IMG/VR virus record: IMGVR_UViG_3300037322_000262 | Location: 1 to 23,902 of that record | DNA length: 23,902 nt | Origin: a virus | Strand: one strand, 5' to 3' | Shown here: positions 12,357-18,616 of the stretch, piece by piece | Numbering within the stretch: the first letter of the stretch is position 1 | Layout of the letters: every line of letters starts with the position of its first letter | Notes under the pieces: generated by a model | Databases searched by the model: none | The model's input: only the letters and a program-made list of their open reading frames with translations | Told to the model about the DNA's origin: nothing | Made by a program: the position numbers and the translations under genes

Positions 12357-12372
12357 AGGGGCCGAAGCCCCT
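12357..12372 (-). terminator. Intrinsic terminator
   Basis: AGGGGC/GCCCCT, TTCG loop, TTTTCTTTTG tail. Confidence 0.87.
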
Positions 12373-12376
12373 CTCG

Positions 12377-12586
12377 TTAAGATGATCTAGCTTCCGCCCG
12401 CAGTCGGGTCGCATAGCGGGTGTGTCGCTTGTGTGCGCTTTCCAGAAGCGAGAGGTGGGGCCGATAGTTAGGCTCCAAGCGGTCAACCCCCATGATCTTA
12501 TACCAGTAGTGATTCGCGGCGGTCTGGTGATCAGCGGCCCTCCAGCTTGATTCGAGGCCGGTGGGGAGTGGGAAGGGATTGCTCAT
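12377..12586 (-). CDS. 69-aa hypothetical protein
   Basis: ATG at 12586 with CGGAGA. MSNPFPLPTGLESSWRAADH, then aromatic- and His-rich helices (ANHYWYKIMGV, SLLESAHKRHTRYATRLRAE). Probably helical and basic at the C-terminus. No family recognised. Confidence 0.7.
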   Translation of the reverse strand: MSNPFPLPTGLESSWRAADHQTAANHYWYKIMGVDRLEPNYRPHLSLLESAHKRHTRYATRLRAEARSS

Positions 12587-12610
12587 TGGTCTGTCTCCGT
12601 TTGATGATTC

Positions 12611-12705
12611 GGTCTAACTATCTCCGCCGATTCGGTCAAGCACTTTTTCCACTTTAATGGTTAACGCCAAACGTTAATTTGTTAACCATATTCGTTAAGG
12701 TTAAC
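12611..12705 (-). promoter_or_regulatory. Cassette promoter with doubled operator
   Basis: -35 TTGACC (12634-12639), -10 TAGACC, GAATC after both. Sites start at 12660, 12673 (GTTAAT), 12681 and 12694 (GTTAAGGTTAAC): two interleaved 21-bp pairs offset by 13 bp, as in the 15.6-kb cluster. The core 12591-12655 is identical to 22141-22205. Confidence 0.78.
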
Positions 12706-12729
12706 AGATGGTAACAGACAAAAAGAAAG

Positions 12730-12745
12730 AGGGGCCGAAGCCCCT
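12730..12745 (-). terminator. Intrinsic terminator (duplicate)
   Basis: Identical to 9492-9507. Confidence 0.88.
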
Positions 12746-12749
12746 CCCC

Positions 12750-12896
12750 TTAAACCTTGATCTTGCTGGACAAGAACCCGATCACGTCAACCGGCCCGCG
12801 ATGCTTGGCCTTAGCGCGCTTGAGAGCCTGCCGGTGCGACACTGCCGAGACGATGCCTGAGGGAGTGTTGTTAATGAGGACGGTGTAGGTGTTCAC
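12750..12896 (-). CDS. 48-aa hypothetical protein, GTG start, copy 2
   Basis: Nucleotide-identical to 9512-9658: GTG start behind TGGAGA, MNTYTVLINNTPSGIVSAVS, basic centre HRQALKRAKAKHRG. Two identical copies 3.2 kb apart double the dose or reflect a very recent recombination event. Confidence 0.72.
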   Translation of the reverse strand: MNTYTVLINNTPSGIVSAVSHRQALKRAKAKHRGPVDVIGFLSSKIKV

Positions 12897-12931
12897 GGTC
12901 TTGTCTCCAGCCGGTTGCTTCCGGTGATTCG

Positions 12932-12960
12932 TTTCTAGGACAGCTAACCGATTCGGTCAA
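12932..12960 (-). promoter_or_regulatory. Operator-less cassette promoter (duplicate)
   Basis: -35 TTGACC (12955-12960), -10 TAGAAA (12932-12937), GAATC after both. The TGA inside the -35 is the stop codon of the upstream gene. Confidence 0.8.
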
Positions 12961-13292
12961 GCACTTTTTCCACGTGCTAAGAAAAAAGTTTGTTCGCTTT
13001 CGTTCCAATCATATAGCAAAAACTTAGCCACTATCTCCGGCGCTCCCTGATAGGCTTTTTCGAGCCTGATAAGAAAATCAGGGTCGGGCTCTTCTTCACC
13101 TTCCGGCCATCCCGCCATGCCTTCTAACCCGTGAACCTGTCGAGCGGTCAACCCGTGGTCACTTTTGAGCCTTTGCAATAGCTTGTTGATTAGCGGACGC
13201 ATAGCTGTAGCATAGCTAGGGAAGCGCACGAATATCAACGGGCCTTCACTGATAACAAGACAGTAAAGGCAATGCGTGCGCTTCCGTGCCAT
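12957..13292 (-). CDS. 111-aa hypothetical protein, stop codon inside a -35 box
   Basis: ATG at 13292, one base after the stop of the upstream gene. It has a Cys pair (CLYCLV), then MRPLINKLLQRLKSDHGLTA and PDPDFLIRLEKAYQGAPEI, a pattern that loosely recalls Cro/XRE-type helix-turn-helix folds; this is low confidence. Its last residues GKSA and its TGA are encoded by the promoter box of the next cassette, so the natural C-terminus may have been replaced when that cassette was copied in. Confidence 0.68.
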   Translation of the reverse strand: MARKRTHCLYCLVISEGPLIFVRFPSYATAMRPLINKLLQRLKSDHGLTARQVHGLEGMAGWPEGEEEPDPDFLIRLEKAYQGAPEIVAKFLLYDWNESEQTFFLARGKSA

Positions 13293-13293
13293 A

Positions 13294-13560
13294 TCAGTCG
13301 TCTGCCAGCCTCCCGACATAGCAATACGAATTATATTGCTCGGTGTGAATTTCTCCATCCTTGCAAAGCGAATCCGTCCAATCGTTGAAGGCTTGGTCGA
13401 TGCCGACCGTATCAGATTCGCTGTAGGTCTCCAGCACCATCGGCAAGATTTCTTGATCGAAAAGCTTGCTCAGTTCCGATTCGCTGGCAATCTTTCCGTT
13501 GTCCTCTGCGTAGAGTTCCACGAGGTCGATCAGGTCTGCCCGATCCCAAAAGCCAGCCAC
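13294..13560 (-). CDS. 88-aa acidic hypothetical protein
   Basis: The GTG at 13560 overlaps the stop of the upstream 28-aa gene (TAGTG) with GGGGGC just upstream; a GTG eight codons earlier is less likely. Acidic helical protein: DRADLIDLVELYAEDNGKIA, SELSKLFDQEILPMVL, ending YNSYCYVGRLADD. Second of three genes. No family recognised. Confidence 0.68.
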   Translation of the reverse strand: MAGFWDRADLIDLVELYAEDNGKIASESELSKLFDQEILPMVLETYSESDTVGIDQAFNDWTDSLCKDGEIHTEQYNSYCYVGRLADD

Positions 13561-13646
13561 TAGCTGCGCCCCCGTGCGATCCACATGGCAAAGAGGGCGA
13601 TGCGTGCACGCTTGGCGGCATGGCTGCGTTTTTGGTGGCGGGTCAT
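13560..13646 (-). CDS. 28-aa basic peptide
   Basis: ATG at 13646 with TGGAGA at proper spacing. The product, MTRHQKRSHAAKRARIALFA plus eight residues, is extremely basic with a short hydrophobic patch. Its stop overlaps the next start, so it may be a leader peptide that opens translation of the following gene, or a small active peptide. Confidence 0.6.
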   Translation of the reverse strand: MTRHQKRSHAAKRARIALFAMWIARGRS

Positions 13647-13679
13647 ATCTATCTCCATTCGCTTGATTGCGGTGATTCG

Positions 13680-13773
13680 TTGGTAGGCTGATTCGCTGAT
13701 TCGGTCAAGCACTAATTCCATAAATTTTTCCACTAAGATGGTTAACGATTCAGGTGCCGGCGTTAACCTTAAC
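13680..13773 (-). promoter_or_regulatory. Cassette promoter/operator for the 28-aa/88-aa/111-aa unit
   Basis: -35 TTGACC (13703-13708), -10 TACCAA, GAATC after both; GTTAACCATC 13737-13746, GTTAACCTTAAC 13762-13773. Confidence 0.75.
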
Positions 13774-13793
13774 GAATGGTTACCAGCCAAGAG

Positions 13794-13809
13794 GCGGGCC
13801 GAAGCCCGC
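13794..13809 (-). terminator. Terminator hairpin
   Basis: GCGGGC/GCCCGC with a TTCG loop; the tail (CTCTTGG) is poor in U. Confidence 0.65.
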
Positions 13810-13813
13810 ACGC

Positions 13814-14065
13814 TCAGTAGAGATGCGATTCGCATTCAGGCGATTCAGGATCGCCCCAATCGCAATCCAGTTCCTTGATCTGCTTATCAAGGAATCGCCC
13901 TTCCTCGATAGCCTCGCAGGTCTGAAAGTCTCCCAGCCCCTCCCAGCGCTCGACAAACGCAGCACGCAAGTCCTCAGCCTGTTGCGAGGTGCGCGCCATG
14001 TAGGCGGTGGCGTCGCCCGTAGTGACGAGGTGACGGGCGTGGGCGAGGTCGCGAATCAGGGTCAT
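13814..14065 (-). CDS. 83-aa acidic hypothetical protein
   Basis: ATG at 14065 behind CGGAGA. MTLIRDLAHARHLVTTGDAT, a helical centre (TSQQAEDLRAAFVERWEGLG) and a strongly acidic, Cys-containing tail. Single-gene unit. The acidic tail could mimic DNA, which is only a suggestion. Confidence 0.7.
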   Translation of the reverse strand: MTLIRDLAHARHLVTTGDATAYMARTSQQAEDLRAAFVERWEGLGDFQTCEAIEEGRFLDKQIKELDCDWGDPESPECESHLY

Positions 14066-14090
14066 AGAAATCTCCGTGGTGGGTGAAGCC

Positions 14091-14159
14091 GGTCTACCCC
14101 GCTCCACTGATTCGTGCAAGCACTTTTTCCACTAAGTTTCAGGATTGGTTAACCTTAAC
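14091..14159 (-). promoter_or_regulatory. Cassette promoter (TTGCAC class), single distal operator
   Basis: -35 TTGCAC (14114-14119), -10 TAGACC (14091-14096); GAATC after the -35 only. GTTAACCTTAAC 14148-14159; no proximal GTTAAC. Confidence 0.7.
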
Positions 14160-14177
14160 GAATCACTAACAACGGGC

Positions 14178-14357
14178 TTAGCGGTTGTCCGCAAGCCAGT
14201 TCATTAGTTCATCAGGGGTGAAGGTGATTTGATGACAGAAGGAATCAGGATCGTTCGACCACGATACGCTTGCACCCCATATCTCAGCCTTGGCCGCAAT
14301 GACGCAAGCGACCTTGTTGCGGCGGTGCTTATGGCCGCAGGGGCATAGATCAGCCAT
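14178..14357 (-). CDS. 59-aa Cys/His-rich protein
   Basis: ATG at 14357, overlapping the end of the upstream gene by 8 bases, with a perfect AGGAGG six bases upstream. MADLCPCGHKHRRNKVACVI offers C5, C7, H9, H11 and C18 as metal ligands, then a domain ending FTPDELMNWLADNR. Possibly a small zinc-binding adaptor; family not recognised. No terminator is evident downstream. Confidence 0.7.
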   Translation of the reverse strand: MADLCPCGHKHRRNKVACVIAAKAEIWGASVSWSNDPDSFCHQITFTPDELMNWLADNR

Positions 14358-14649
14358 ACATAGCCTCCTTACGCAGGTTGCGTTCATTCTCGGCGTCCAG
14401 AAGGTCACCGAGAGCGGACGCGGTGGTGATACCACGAGCGGCCCACTCAGGAGCGCCCATGAGGGCGAAGGTGGCAGCGTCGCGGTTAATCCACGCGACG
14501 TATTCGGCGAGGCTCCACCCGTCGCCGTCGATCAGGAGAGCGAGGGCGGCGGCGCGCTCGGCGGGCGTCGCGGGGATGCGATCGTAGGCGACGCGCTCAG
14601 CGCGGATGGTGGCGGCGGGACGGGCGGTCTTGAGGGTCAGGGTGGTCAT
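14350..14649 (-). CDS. 99-aa Ala-rich hypothetical protein
   Basis: ATG at 14649 with CCGGAGA. Helical: TARPAATIRAERVAYDRIPA, ERAAALALLIDGDGWSLAEY, ending DAENERNLRKEAMYG. The first gene of a two-gene unit with a Cys/His protein. Function unknown. Confidence 0.7.
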   Translation of the reverse strand: MTTLTLKTARPAATIRAERVAYDRIPATPAERAAALALLIDGDGWSLAEYVAWINRDAATFALMGAPEWAARGITTASALGDLLDAENERNLRKEAMYG

Positions 14650-14682
14650 AGCAAGTCTCCGGCGGCTCCGTGCCGCCTGATT

Positions 14683-14774
14683 CGTTTGCCCTAGTGAAGT
14701 GATTCGTGCAAGCACTTTTTCCACTTAATCGCATTTTGATGGTTAACGATTTGGCCCGATCGGTTAACCTTAAC
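14683..14774 (-). promoter_or_regulatory. Cassette promoter/operator (TTGCAC class)
   Basis: -35 TTGCAC (14706-14711), weak -10 CAAACG, GAATC after both; GTTAACCATC 14738-14747, GTTAACCTTAAC 14763-14774. Confidence 0.7.
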
Positions 14775-14795
14775 ACCGAGTTAAGGGCAAAAGAA

Positions 14796-14813
14796 AAGGG
14801 GCCGAAGCCCCTT
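14796..14813 (-). terminator. Intrinsic terminator
   Basis: AAGGGGC/GCCCCTT, TTCG loop, TTCTTTTG tail. Confidence 0.86.
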
Positions 14814-14816
14814 CCC

Positions 14817-15050
14817 TTAAAATTCGTAGTCTTCATCCATCCCGAAGCCTTCTTCTTCGAGAATCTCGTCTGCAATGTCGCAGGCGTGCTGGACGGTTCC
14901 GTCCCATTCTTCATGCAGGCTGGAATAATCCTGATCTGGCAGGTCAAGGATACCAAGGCCGCAGCGCGATTCGATGCGGGCATTGACCAGCTTCCCGAAT
15001 TGCAGAAAGGTCGGGCGGTCCGGGTCGGTGAAGTATTCTGCGAGGCTCAT
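14817..15050 (-). CDS. 77-aa acidic hypothetical protein
   Basis: ATG at 15050 with GGAGA upstream. MSLAEYFTDPDRPTFLQFGK, then a central HEEWDGTVQHACDIADEILE and a very acidic end (EEEGFGMDEDYEF). Soluble; single-gene unit. Function unknown; acidic tails are frequent in phage inhibitors of host enzymes. Confidence 0.72.
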   Translation of the reverse strand: MSLAEYFTDPDRPTFLQFGKLVNARIESRCGLGILDLPDQDYSSLHEEWDGTVQHACDIADEILEEEGFGMDEDYEF

Positions 15051-15076
15051 GGTGCGTCTCCGTTGTTGGTGATTCG

Positions 15077-15189
15077 TTTCTAGGTGACTCAAGCGATTCG
15101 GTCAAGCACTTAATCCACTATTTTTCACTTTAATGGTTAACGATTTCCACTATTTCGTTAACCTTAACAATCCCACCAGATTCGTTAAC
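15077..15189 (-). promoter_or_regulatory. Cassette promoter with three GTTAAC sites
   Basis: -35 TTGACC (15100-15105), -10 TAGAAA, GAATC after both; GTTAAC at 15136, GTTAACCTTAAC at 15157-15168, another GTTAAC at 15184-15189. The box reads GGATTAAGTGC rather than GGAAAAAGTGC. Confidence 0.76.
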
Positions 15190-15206
15190 CATGGAACGAA
15201 TCAGAA

Positions 15207-15230
15207 ACGGGGAGGGTTCCCCCTCCCCGT
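15207..15230 (-). terminator. Perfect 10-bp terminator hairpin
   Basis: ACGGGGAGGG/CCCTCCCCGT with a 4-nt loop and a short TTTCT tail. Confidence 0.75.
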
Positions 15231-15236
15231 CCTTTG

Positions 15237-15563
15237 TCAAGCCGGGAATGTCCGGCGGTAAAGATAATTCATCGATTCGTTGTCGCTGTGGTCATTAACC
15301 ACTTCATCCCCCGGTGAATCGCCGCCCTGATAAACCAGATACATAGTCCCAAGCTTTTCCCCTTCCGAGTCGCGGAATAGCAGCGTATCTTCTCCGGTGG
15401 TGGCAAGCGCCCCCAGAATCTCGGCACGGTCGCGGGATTTCCTGATCGCCCATGCTTCCCCGTCATTGACGCTGATAGTCCAATCTTGCGCCAGAGCGTT
15501 CCCGACCAAAAGGCGGGCGGCGGCGGCTTCGTTCTTGCCGGTGTGTTGGTCTAGTGAAAGCAT
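15237..15563 (-). CDS. 108-aa hypothetical protein
   Basis: ATG at 15563 behind CGGAGA. It starts MLSLDQHTGKNEAAAARLLV and contains DWTISVNDGEAWAIRKSRDR and LLFRDSEGEKLGTMYLVYQG, beta-strand-like segments in an acidic protein. It lies immediately downstream of the GTTAAC/iteron cluster. Function unknown. Confidence 0.72.
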   Translation of the reverse strand: MLSLDQHTGKNEAAAARLLVGNALAQDWTISVNDGEAWAIRKSRDRAEILGALATTGEDTLLFRDSEGEKLGTMYLVYQGGDSPGDEVVNDHSDNESMNYLYRRTFPA

Positions 15564-15589
15564 GATGTGTCTCCGTTGTCGGTGATTCG

Positions 15590-15705
15590 GGTATGATCCG
15601 ATTCGCCGATTCGGTCAAGCACTTTTTCCACTTTGATGGTTAACAAAAACAGTTATTTTGTTAACCATATTTGTTAACGATTTTTCCGAATCTGTTAACC
15701 TTAAC
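15590..15705 (-). promoter_or_regulatory. Cassette promoter with dense operator cluster
   Basis: -35 TTGACC (15613-15618), weak -10 CATACC, GAATC after both. GTTAAC at 15639, 15660 and 15673, and GTTAACCTTAAC at 15694-15705, spaced 21, 13 and 21 bp. Confidence 0.75.
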
Positions 15706-15922
15706 AAAATCAACCATTTTGTTAACTACTATTTAGTTGCTCGTTTGTTAATCATTTGGTAACCAGACGGACGGACTCCACTCCGAATCAAAATGAGTCA
15801 GTTCATGAAAACTGCCTCGATCCAAAGTGGCCTCGATCCAAAGTGGCCTCGATCCAAAGTGGCCTCGATCCAAAGTGGCCTCGATCCAAAGTGGCCTCGA
15901 TCCAAAGTGGCCTCGATCCAAA
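15639..15922. other. Candidate replication origin or partition-type locus
   Basis: AT-rich DNA from about 15639 to 15765 with GTTAAC at 15639, 15660, 15673, 15694 and 15721, plus GTTAAT at 15747, directly followed by the 16-bp tandem repeat at 15815-15922. AT-rich DNA beside direct repeats, with closely spaced protein sites, is the classic layout of iteron-type origins. No replication initiator gene is in the window. Confidence 0.5.
15815..15922. repeat. 16-bp tandem repeat, 6.75 copies
   Basis: CCTCGATCCAAAGTGG repeated six times without error plus CCTCGATCCAAA. The period of 16 is not a multiple of 3, and no ribosome-site gene uses it. Each unit holds GATC, and CAAAGTGG also occurs in the small-gene promoter box. 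Confidence 0.95.
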
Positions 15923-15926
15923 CCAA

Positions 15927-15946
15927 AGAGGGGCCGAAGCCTCTCT
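15927..15946 (-). terminator. Intrinsic terminator
   Basis: AGAGGGGC/GCCTCTCT (one G-U pair) with a TTCG loop; tail TTTGGTTTGG. Confidence 0.75.
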
Positions 15947-15948
15947 CT

Positions 15949-16212
15949 TTAATCGCCGTCATATTCCTTGGCATTTTCATAGTGAAAATCTTCTTCCGCC
16001 CGCCGGATGATTTCCAGAGGATTCCAACCCTGTTTTACAGCCACGTGCATCAAGCTGCAAATCAGGTCTTGGATGGCTGTATTGGCATCATCCAAATCGG
16101 CCGGGTGTTCTTCCACCATATCCGCAAAATTGCGGCCTCCGTAGGTTTCCACCGTGAAAGTGTCGAGAGCATTAAGCGCCCATTTGGCGCGCTGTTCGTT
16201 AACTGGATGCAT
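15949..16212 (-). CDS. 87-aa hypothetical phage protein
   Basis: ATG at 16212, overlapping the upstream gene by 14 bases, with GAGGA at proper spacing. The stretch DDANTAIQDLICSLMHVAVK plus QGWNPLEIIRRAEEDFHYEN resembles a helical family common in phages (a TAIQDLLxDLMH-type motif) that has no assigned function. Second gene of a two-gene unit. Confidence 0.75.
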   Translation of the reverse strand: MHPVNEQRAKWALNALDTFTVETYGGRNFADMVEEHPADLDDANTAIQDLICSLMHVAVKQGWNPLEIIRRAEEDFHYENAKEYDGD

Positions 16213-16501
16213 CAGACGAGTCCTCGCTATCATAGACCAGTTCAAGAGCGGGTGCGGTCGCCGGGTCGCCCCAGTGGCCATAATAGGTGATAGCCGGGGA
16301 GAGGCTGACATTGCCCCGACCTTCGTCAGGAAAGGTCGCCAAGGTTGCGTAGGAAGTGTCCTGAATAATCCCGCCAGTGATGAGGGAATCATCCATATAG
16401 TGTGCGAAGTTAGCCGCGAAGTGTTCGCGTGCCTCTTCCTCGGTAGCGGCGGCGATGTAGGCAGTCGCGGCTATCTTTACGTCGATGCTGTAAACTTTCA
16501 T
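16199..16501 (-). CDS. 100-aa hypothetical protein
   Basis: ATG at 16501 behind CGGAGA. MKVYSIDVKIAATAYIAAAT followed by EEEAREHFAANF has the beta-strand then helix start seen in many small phage proteins; the C-terminus is acidic (ELVYDSEDSSDASS). First gene of a coupled pair. Confidence 0.74.
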   Translation of the reverse strand: MKVYSIDVKIAATAYIAAATEEEAREHFAANFAHYMDDSLITGGIIQDTSYATLATFPDEGRGNVSLSPAITYYGHWGDPATAPALELVYDSEDSSDASS

Positions 16502-16533
16502 GGTTTGTCTCCGTCGCTTAAGTTCGCCTGATT

Positions 16534-16615
16534 CGTTTGCCCGTTTCTAGTGATTTGGTCAAGAACTTTTTTCACTTTAATAGTTAACAACTTCGGCCAG
16601 TCTGTTAATGTTAAC
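16534..16615 (-). promoter_or_regulatory. Cassette promoter lacking the spacer GANTC
   Basis: -35 TTGACC (16557-16562), weak -10 CAAACG. The spacer starts AAATC, so the usual GAATC is lost there but kept after the -10. GTTAAC 16583-16588, GTTAATGTTAAC 16604-16615. Confidence 0.65.
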
Positions 16616-16636
16616 GATCCGTTACCAAATTGAAAA

Positions 16637-16710
16637 CCCGGCCCTTGTTCTCAGTGGGTAGGGTCCCGCTGGTGTTTGGAAACCCGGCCCCTGTTCTCAG
16701 GGTGCCGGGT
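16637..16710 (-). terminator. Tandem terminator hairpins
   Basis: ACCCGGC/GCCGGGT (16682-16688, 16704-16710) with TTCTCAG in the loop, preceded toward lower coordinates by a decayed copy of the same hairpin at about 16637-16664. Confidence 0.65.
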
Positions 16711-16717
16711 CCCGCCG

Positions 16718-17026
16718 TTAGCTGCGAATGTCGAGGTAGGTGAACGCCCGGTTGAGGTCGCCGTCCCTATCATATTGGCTTACCCTGCTCCGGTAGGCCC
16801 GTTCGGCATCTTCCCGCGTTTCGCAGTAGTCCCCGTAATAATAGCCACCGTCTTGTAGGTTGCCGAAGTGAACCACGAAGGGGTGCCGGGTGTTATCCGG
16901 CAAACTGCGGATCACCACGCATCCCGGTGCGTTGCAGCCACGTCCGGCCATGCCGTAGAACTTGAGGGATTCACCTTGCATCCGATCCACGATCTTGCGT
17001 TCGCCGTAAGTGTAAGGGTTATTCAT
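16718..17026 (-). CDS. 102-aa hypothetical protein, Tyr-rich
   Basis: ATG at 17026 behind AGGAGA. MNNPYTYGERKIVDRMQGES, then CVVIRSLPDNTRHPFVVHFG and a Tyr-rich YYYGDYCETREDAERAYRSR. Likely a compact alpha/beta fold. Single-gene unit. Function unknown. Confidence 0.73.
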   Translation of the reverse strand: MNNPYTYGERKIVDRMQGESLKFYGMAGRGCNAPGCVVIRSLPDNTRHPFVVHFGNLQDGGYYYGDYCETREDAERAYRSRVSQYDRDGDLNRAFTYLDIRS

Positions 17027-17063
17027 GGTCTTTCTCCTGTTTTCCGGTCTTTTCCGGTAACCC

Positions 17064-17133
17064 TGATTCGCATTTTCCAGCGATTCGGTCAAGCACTTTT
17101 TCCACTTATTTGTAAACCGGTGTTAACCTTAAC
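17064..17133 (-). promoter_or_regulatory. Cassette promoter with displaced GANTC
   Basis: -35 TTGACC (17087-17092). The position of the -10 reads GAATCA, so the second GANTC sits in the hexamer itself. GTTAACCTTAAC 17122-17133. Probably weak. Confidence 0.6.
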
Positions 17134-17155
17134 AACCAGTTACCAGAAAAGAGAA

Positions 17156-17185
17156 ACCCGGCGGCGTTTCTCAGCGCCACCGGGT
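17156..17185 (-). terminator. Terminator hairpin
   Basis: ACCCGGCGGCG/CGCCACCGGGT with one mismatch and loop TTTCTCAG; tail TTTCTCTTTTC. Confidence 0.78.
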
Positions 17186-17191
17186 CCCTTG

Positions 17192-17830
17192 TCAGTCTTC
17201 CCGCGTCCCGTCTACGCGAAAGGTGTATTCATTCGCTTCCATCCCGGTGGTAATCGACTCATCGCTGGAAAGATATTCGTCTTCCTCGCGCAGCTTGGAA
17301 TAGAGCCAGCGCGATAACTCCTCGCAGGCTTCCCGAATCGCCGTCTCGGATTCGGTCTCGGCGTCGCTGCCATACATATAGCAGCCATCCTTAAGGACTT
17401 CGACAATCTCATAGCCGCGCCGATCATCAAACCGAATCTTGGCGCTGATTTGCCAGAAGTTGCGCTTCTGCATTTCTTGCAGCGATTCGGCGATTGCGTG
17501 CAAGGTCTGATCCTCAGGGGCGTAAGCCTTGACAGCAGCCGCGCCTCCCTTGGCGTAACTATAGCGTGCCTCGAAGCCTGCGAAGTCGCTTTGACAATAA
17601 CCAAGGCTCCACCAGACGTTGGGCTCTTCACGTGTGTTGCCATTCATCAGCCGCACACTGTGAGTCTTGAGGGTGAAGCCCATCAGCTTGACGATTTCAG
17701 CGAAGTCTTCAATCGTCGCGCTATAATCGCTGGCGTCCCGGCATTCGTTCCACCAGCTTTTTGCGGTCTCCTTGGCGGAGTCACTTAATTCACCATAGGT
17801 GTAGAGCGTGATTGTCTTTTCCGTTGGCAT
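17192..17830 (-). CDS. 212-aa conserved phage hypothetical protein
   Basis: ATG at 17830 with AAGGGA upstream. The start TLYTYGELSDSAKETAKSWW matches a widespread phage family (ELSDxAKExAxxW), sometimes labelled an antitoxin without evidence. It has a Trp/Tyr-rich middle and an acidic C-terminus. It is the longest gene of the small-gene array and is second after the 43-aa basic protein. Function unknown. Confidence 0.8.
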   Translation of the reverse strand: MPTEKTITLYTYGELSDSAKETAKSWWNECRDASDYSATIEDFAEIVKLMGFTLKTHSVRLMNGNTREEPNVWWSLGYCQSDFAGFEARYSYAKGGAAAVKAYAPEDQTLHAIAESLQEMQKRNFWQISAKIRFDDRRGYEIVEVLKDGCYMYGSDAETESETAIREACEELSRWLYSKLREEDEYLSSDESITTGMEANEYTFRVDGTRED

Positions 17831-17841
17831 GGCCGAGTCCC

Positions 17842-17973
17842 TTAGAATGCGTTGACGCGGGTGAAGCTTTGACGCTCAGTCTTTTGACGACGTGCCTTGC
17901 GGCGTTCCAGCTTGTCGGCGCGATCAACGCGCTTGAGGCTTCCGTCGGTCTTTTCCTTGAAAATGATTCGCAC
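17842..17973 (-). CDS. 43-aa basic protein, GTG start
   Basis: GTG at 17973 with GGAG eight bases upstream. MRIIFKEKTDGSLKRVDRAD, then a run of Arg/Lys/Glu (KLERRKARRQKTERQSF). Probably one long basic helix that could bind nucleic acid or a ribosome. It is the first gene of the unit with the 212-aa protein. Confidence 0.66.
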   Translation of the reverse strand: MRIIFKEKTDGSLKRVDRADKLERRKARRQKTERQSFTRVNAF

Positions 17974-18009
17974 TGTCTATCTCCACCGGCGTTCATTCGC
18001 CGTGACTTG

Positions 18010-18096
18010 TGATTCGCATTTTCCAGCGATTCGGTCAAGCACTTTTTCCACTTTTTAACATGGTTAACAAAGGCACCCGATTGCGTTAACCTTAAC
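18010..18096 (-). promoter_or_regulatory. Cassette promoter/operator with 22-bp operator spacing
   Basis: -35 TTGACC (18033-18038), GAATCA at the -10 position. GTTAACCATG at 18059-18068, GTTAACCTTAAC 18085-18096. The only promoter in which the pair is 22 rather than 21 bp apart. Confidence 0.6.
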
Positions 18097-18114
18097 GGCT
18101 GGTTACCGGGGATC

Positions 18115-18135
18115 ACCCCGGCTATTCGCCGGGGT
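18115..18135 (-). terminator. Terminator hairpin
   Basis: ACCCCGGC/GCCGGGGT with a 5-nt loop; no U-run on the minus strand. Confidence 0.6.
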
Positions 18136-18166
18136 TCTCCTCGTTAGGTGGAGAATAGGTCGGTGA

Positions 18167-18502
18167 TCATACCAGCACCCACGAGTCGAACTCAGCCTTC
18201 TTAATCTTGCGATCAATACCAAGATTGCCGGCGCGTGCTTTCAGTATGGATTCAATGTCGCGGGCGATCTCATCCGCACCACGCCCGGTCTCTATGTTAT
18301 AGAGTCCAGAGTATTGCCCGATAGCAACCAAGCGGTGTGTCCAATCCGGATAGGATAGATCGGTAATAAGCAGATAGGTGGTGCCTTGCGGTCCCCGTAA
18401 TCCCCACGATGCACCGTAGTCGGCTTTTTTGGGGTCGAGGGGAAGCCAATGATAGGTGCGGATTTGCCTGTAAAGATCGATGGCAATGTCTTGGGGTTTC
18501 AT
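18167..18502 (-). CDS. 111-aa hypothetical protein
   Basis: ATG at 18502 behind AGGAGA. MKPQDIAIDLYRQIRTYHWL, then GTTYLLITDLSYPDWTHRLV and IETGRGADEIARDIESILKA. Mixed alpha/beta, soluble. Single-gene unit. No family recognised. Confidence 0.74.
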   Translation of the reverse strand: MKPQDIAIDLYRQIRTYHWLPLDPKKADYGASWGLRGPQGTTYLLITDLSYPDWTHRLVAIGQYSGLYNIETGRGADEIARDIESILKARAGNLGIDRKIKKAEFDSWVLV

Positions 18503-18524
18503 GGTCTGTCTCCTTGGATGATTC

Positions 18525-18594
18525 GTTCTAGGTTAGACAACCGATTCGGTCAAGAACTTTTTCCACCTAATGGTAACCACTTGTTAAGGTTAAC
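18525..18594 (-). promoter_or_regulatory. Cassette promoter with single distal operator
   Basis: -35 TTGACC (18548-18553), -10 TAGAAC, GAATC after both; box GGAAAAAGTTC. Proximal GGTAAC at 18572, then GTTAAGGTTAAC 18583-18594, 11 bp apart. Confidence 0.76.
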
Positions 18595-18616
18595 GGCTGG
18601 TTACCGGATAAAAAAA

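Larger units (their letters stand above)
12701..12971. repeat. Dispersed cassette duplication, copy 2
   Basis: Matches 9463-9733 at an offset of 3238 bp with two visible differences. Confidence 0.9.

Noticed and set aside
15815-15922. CRISPR array
   Set aside because: Units abut one another with no spacers and are only 16 bp long.
15756-16010. ORFs on both strands across the 16-bp repeat
   Set aside because: Period 16 makes repeated peptides in all frames by chance; no ribosome site fits, and the DNA repeat itself is the signal.
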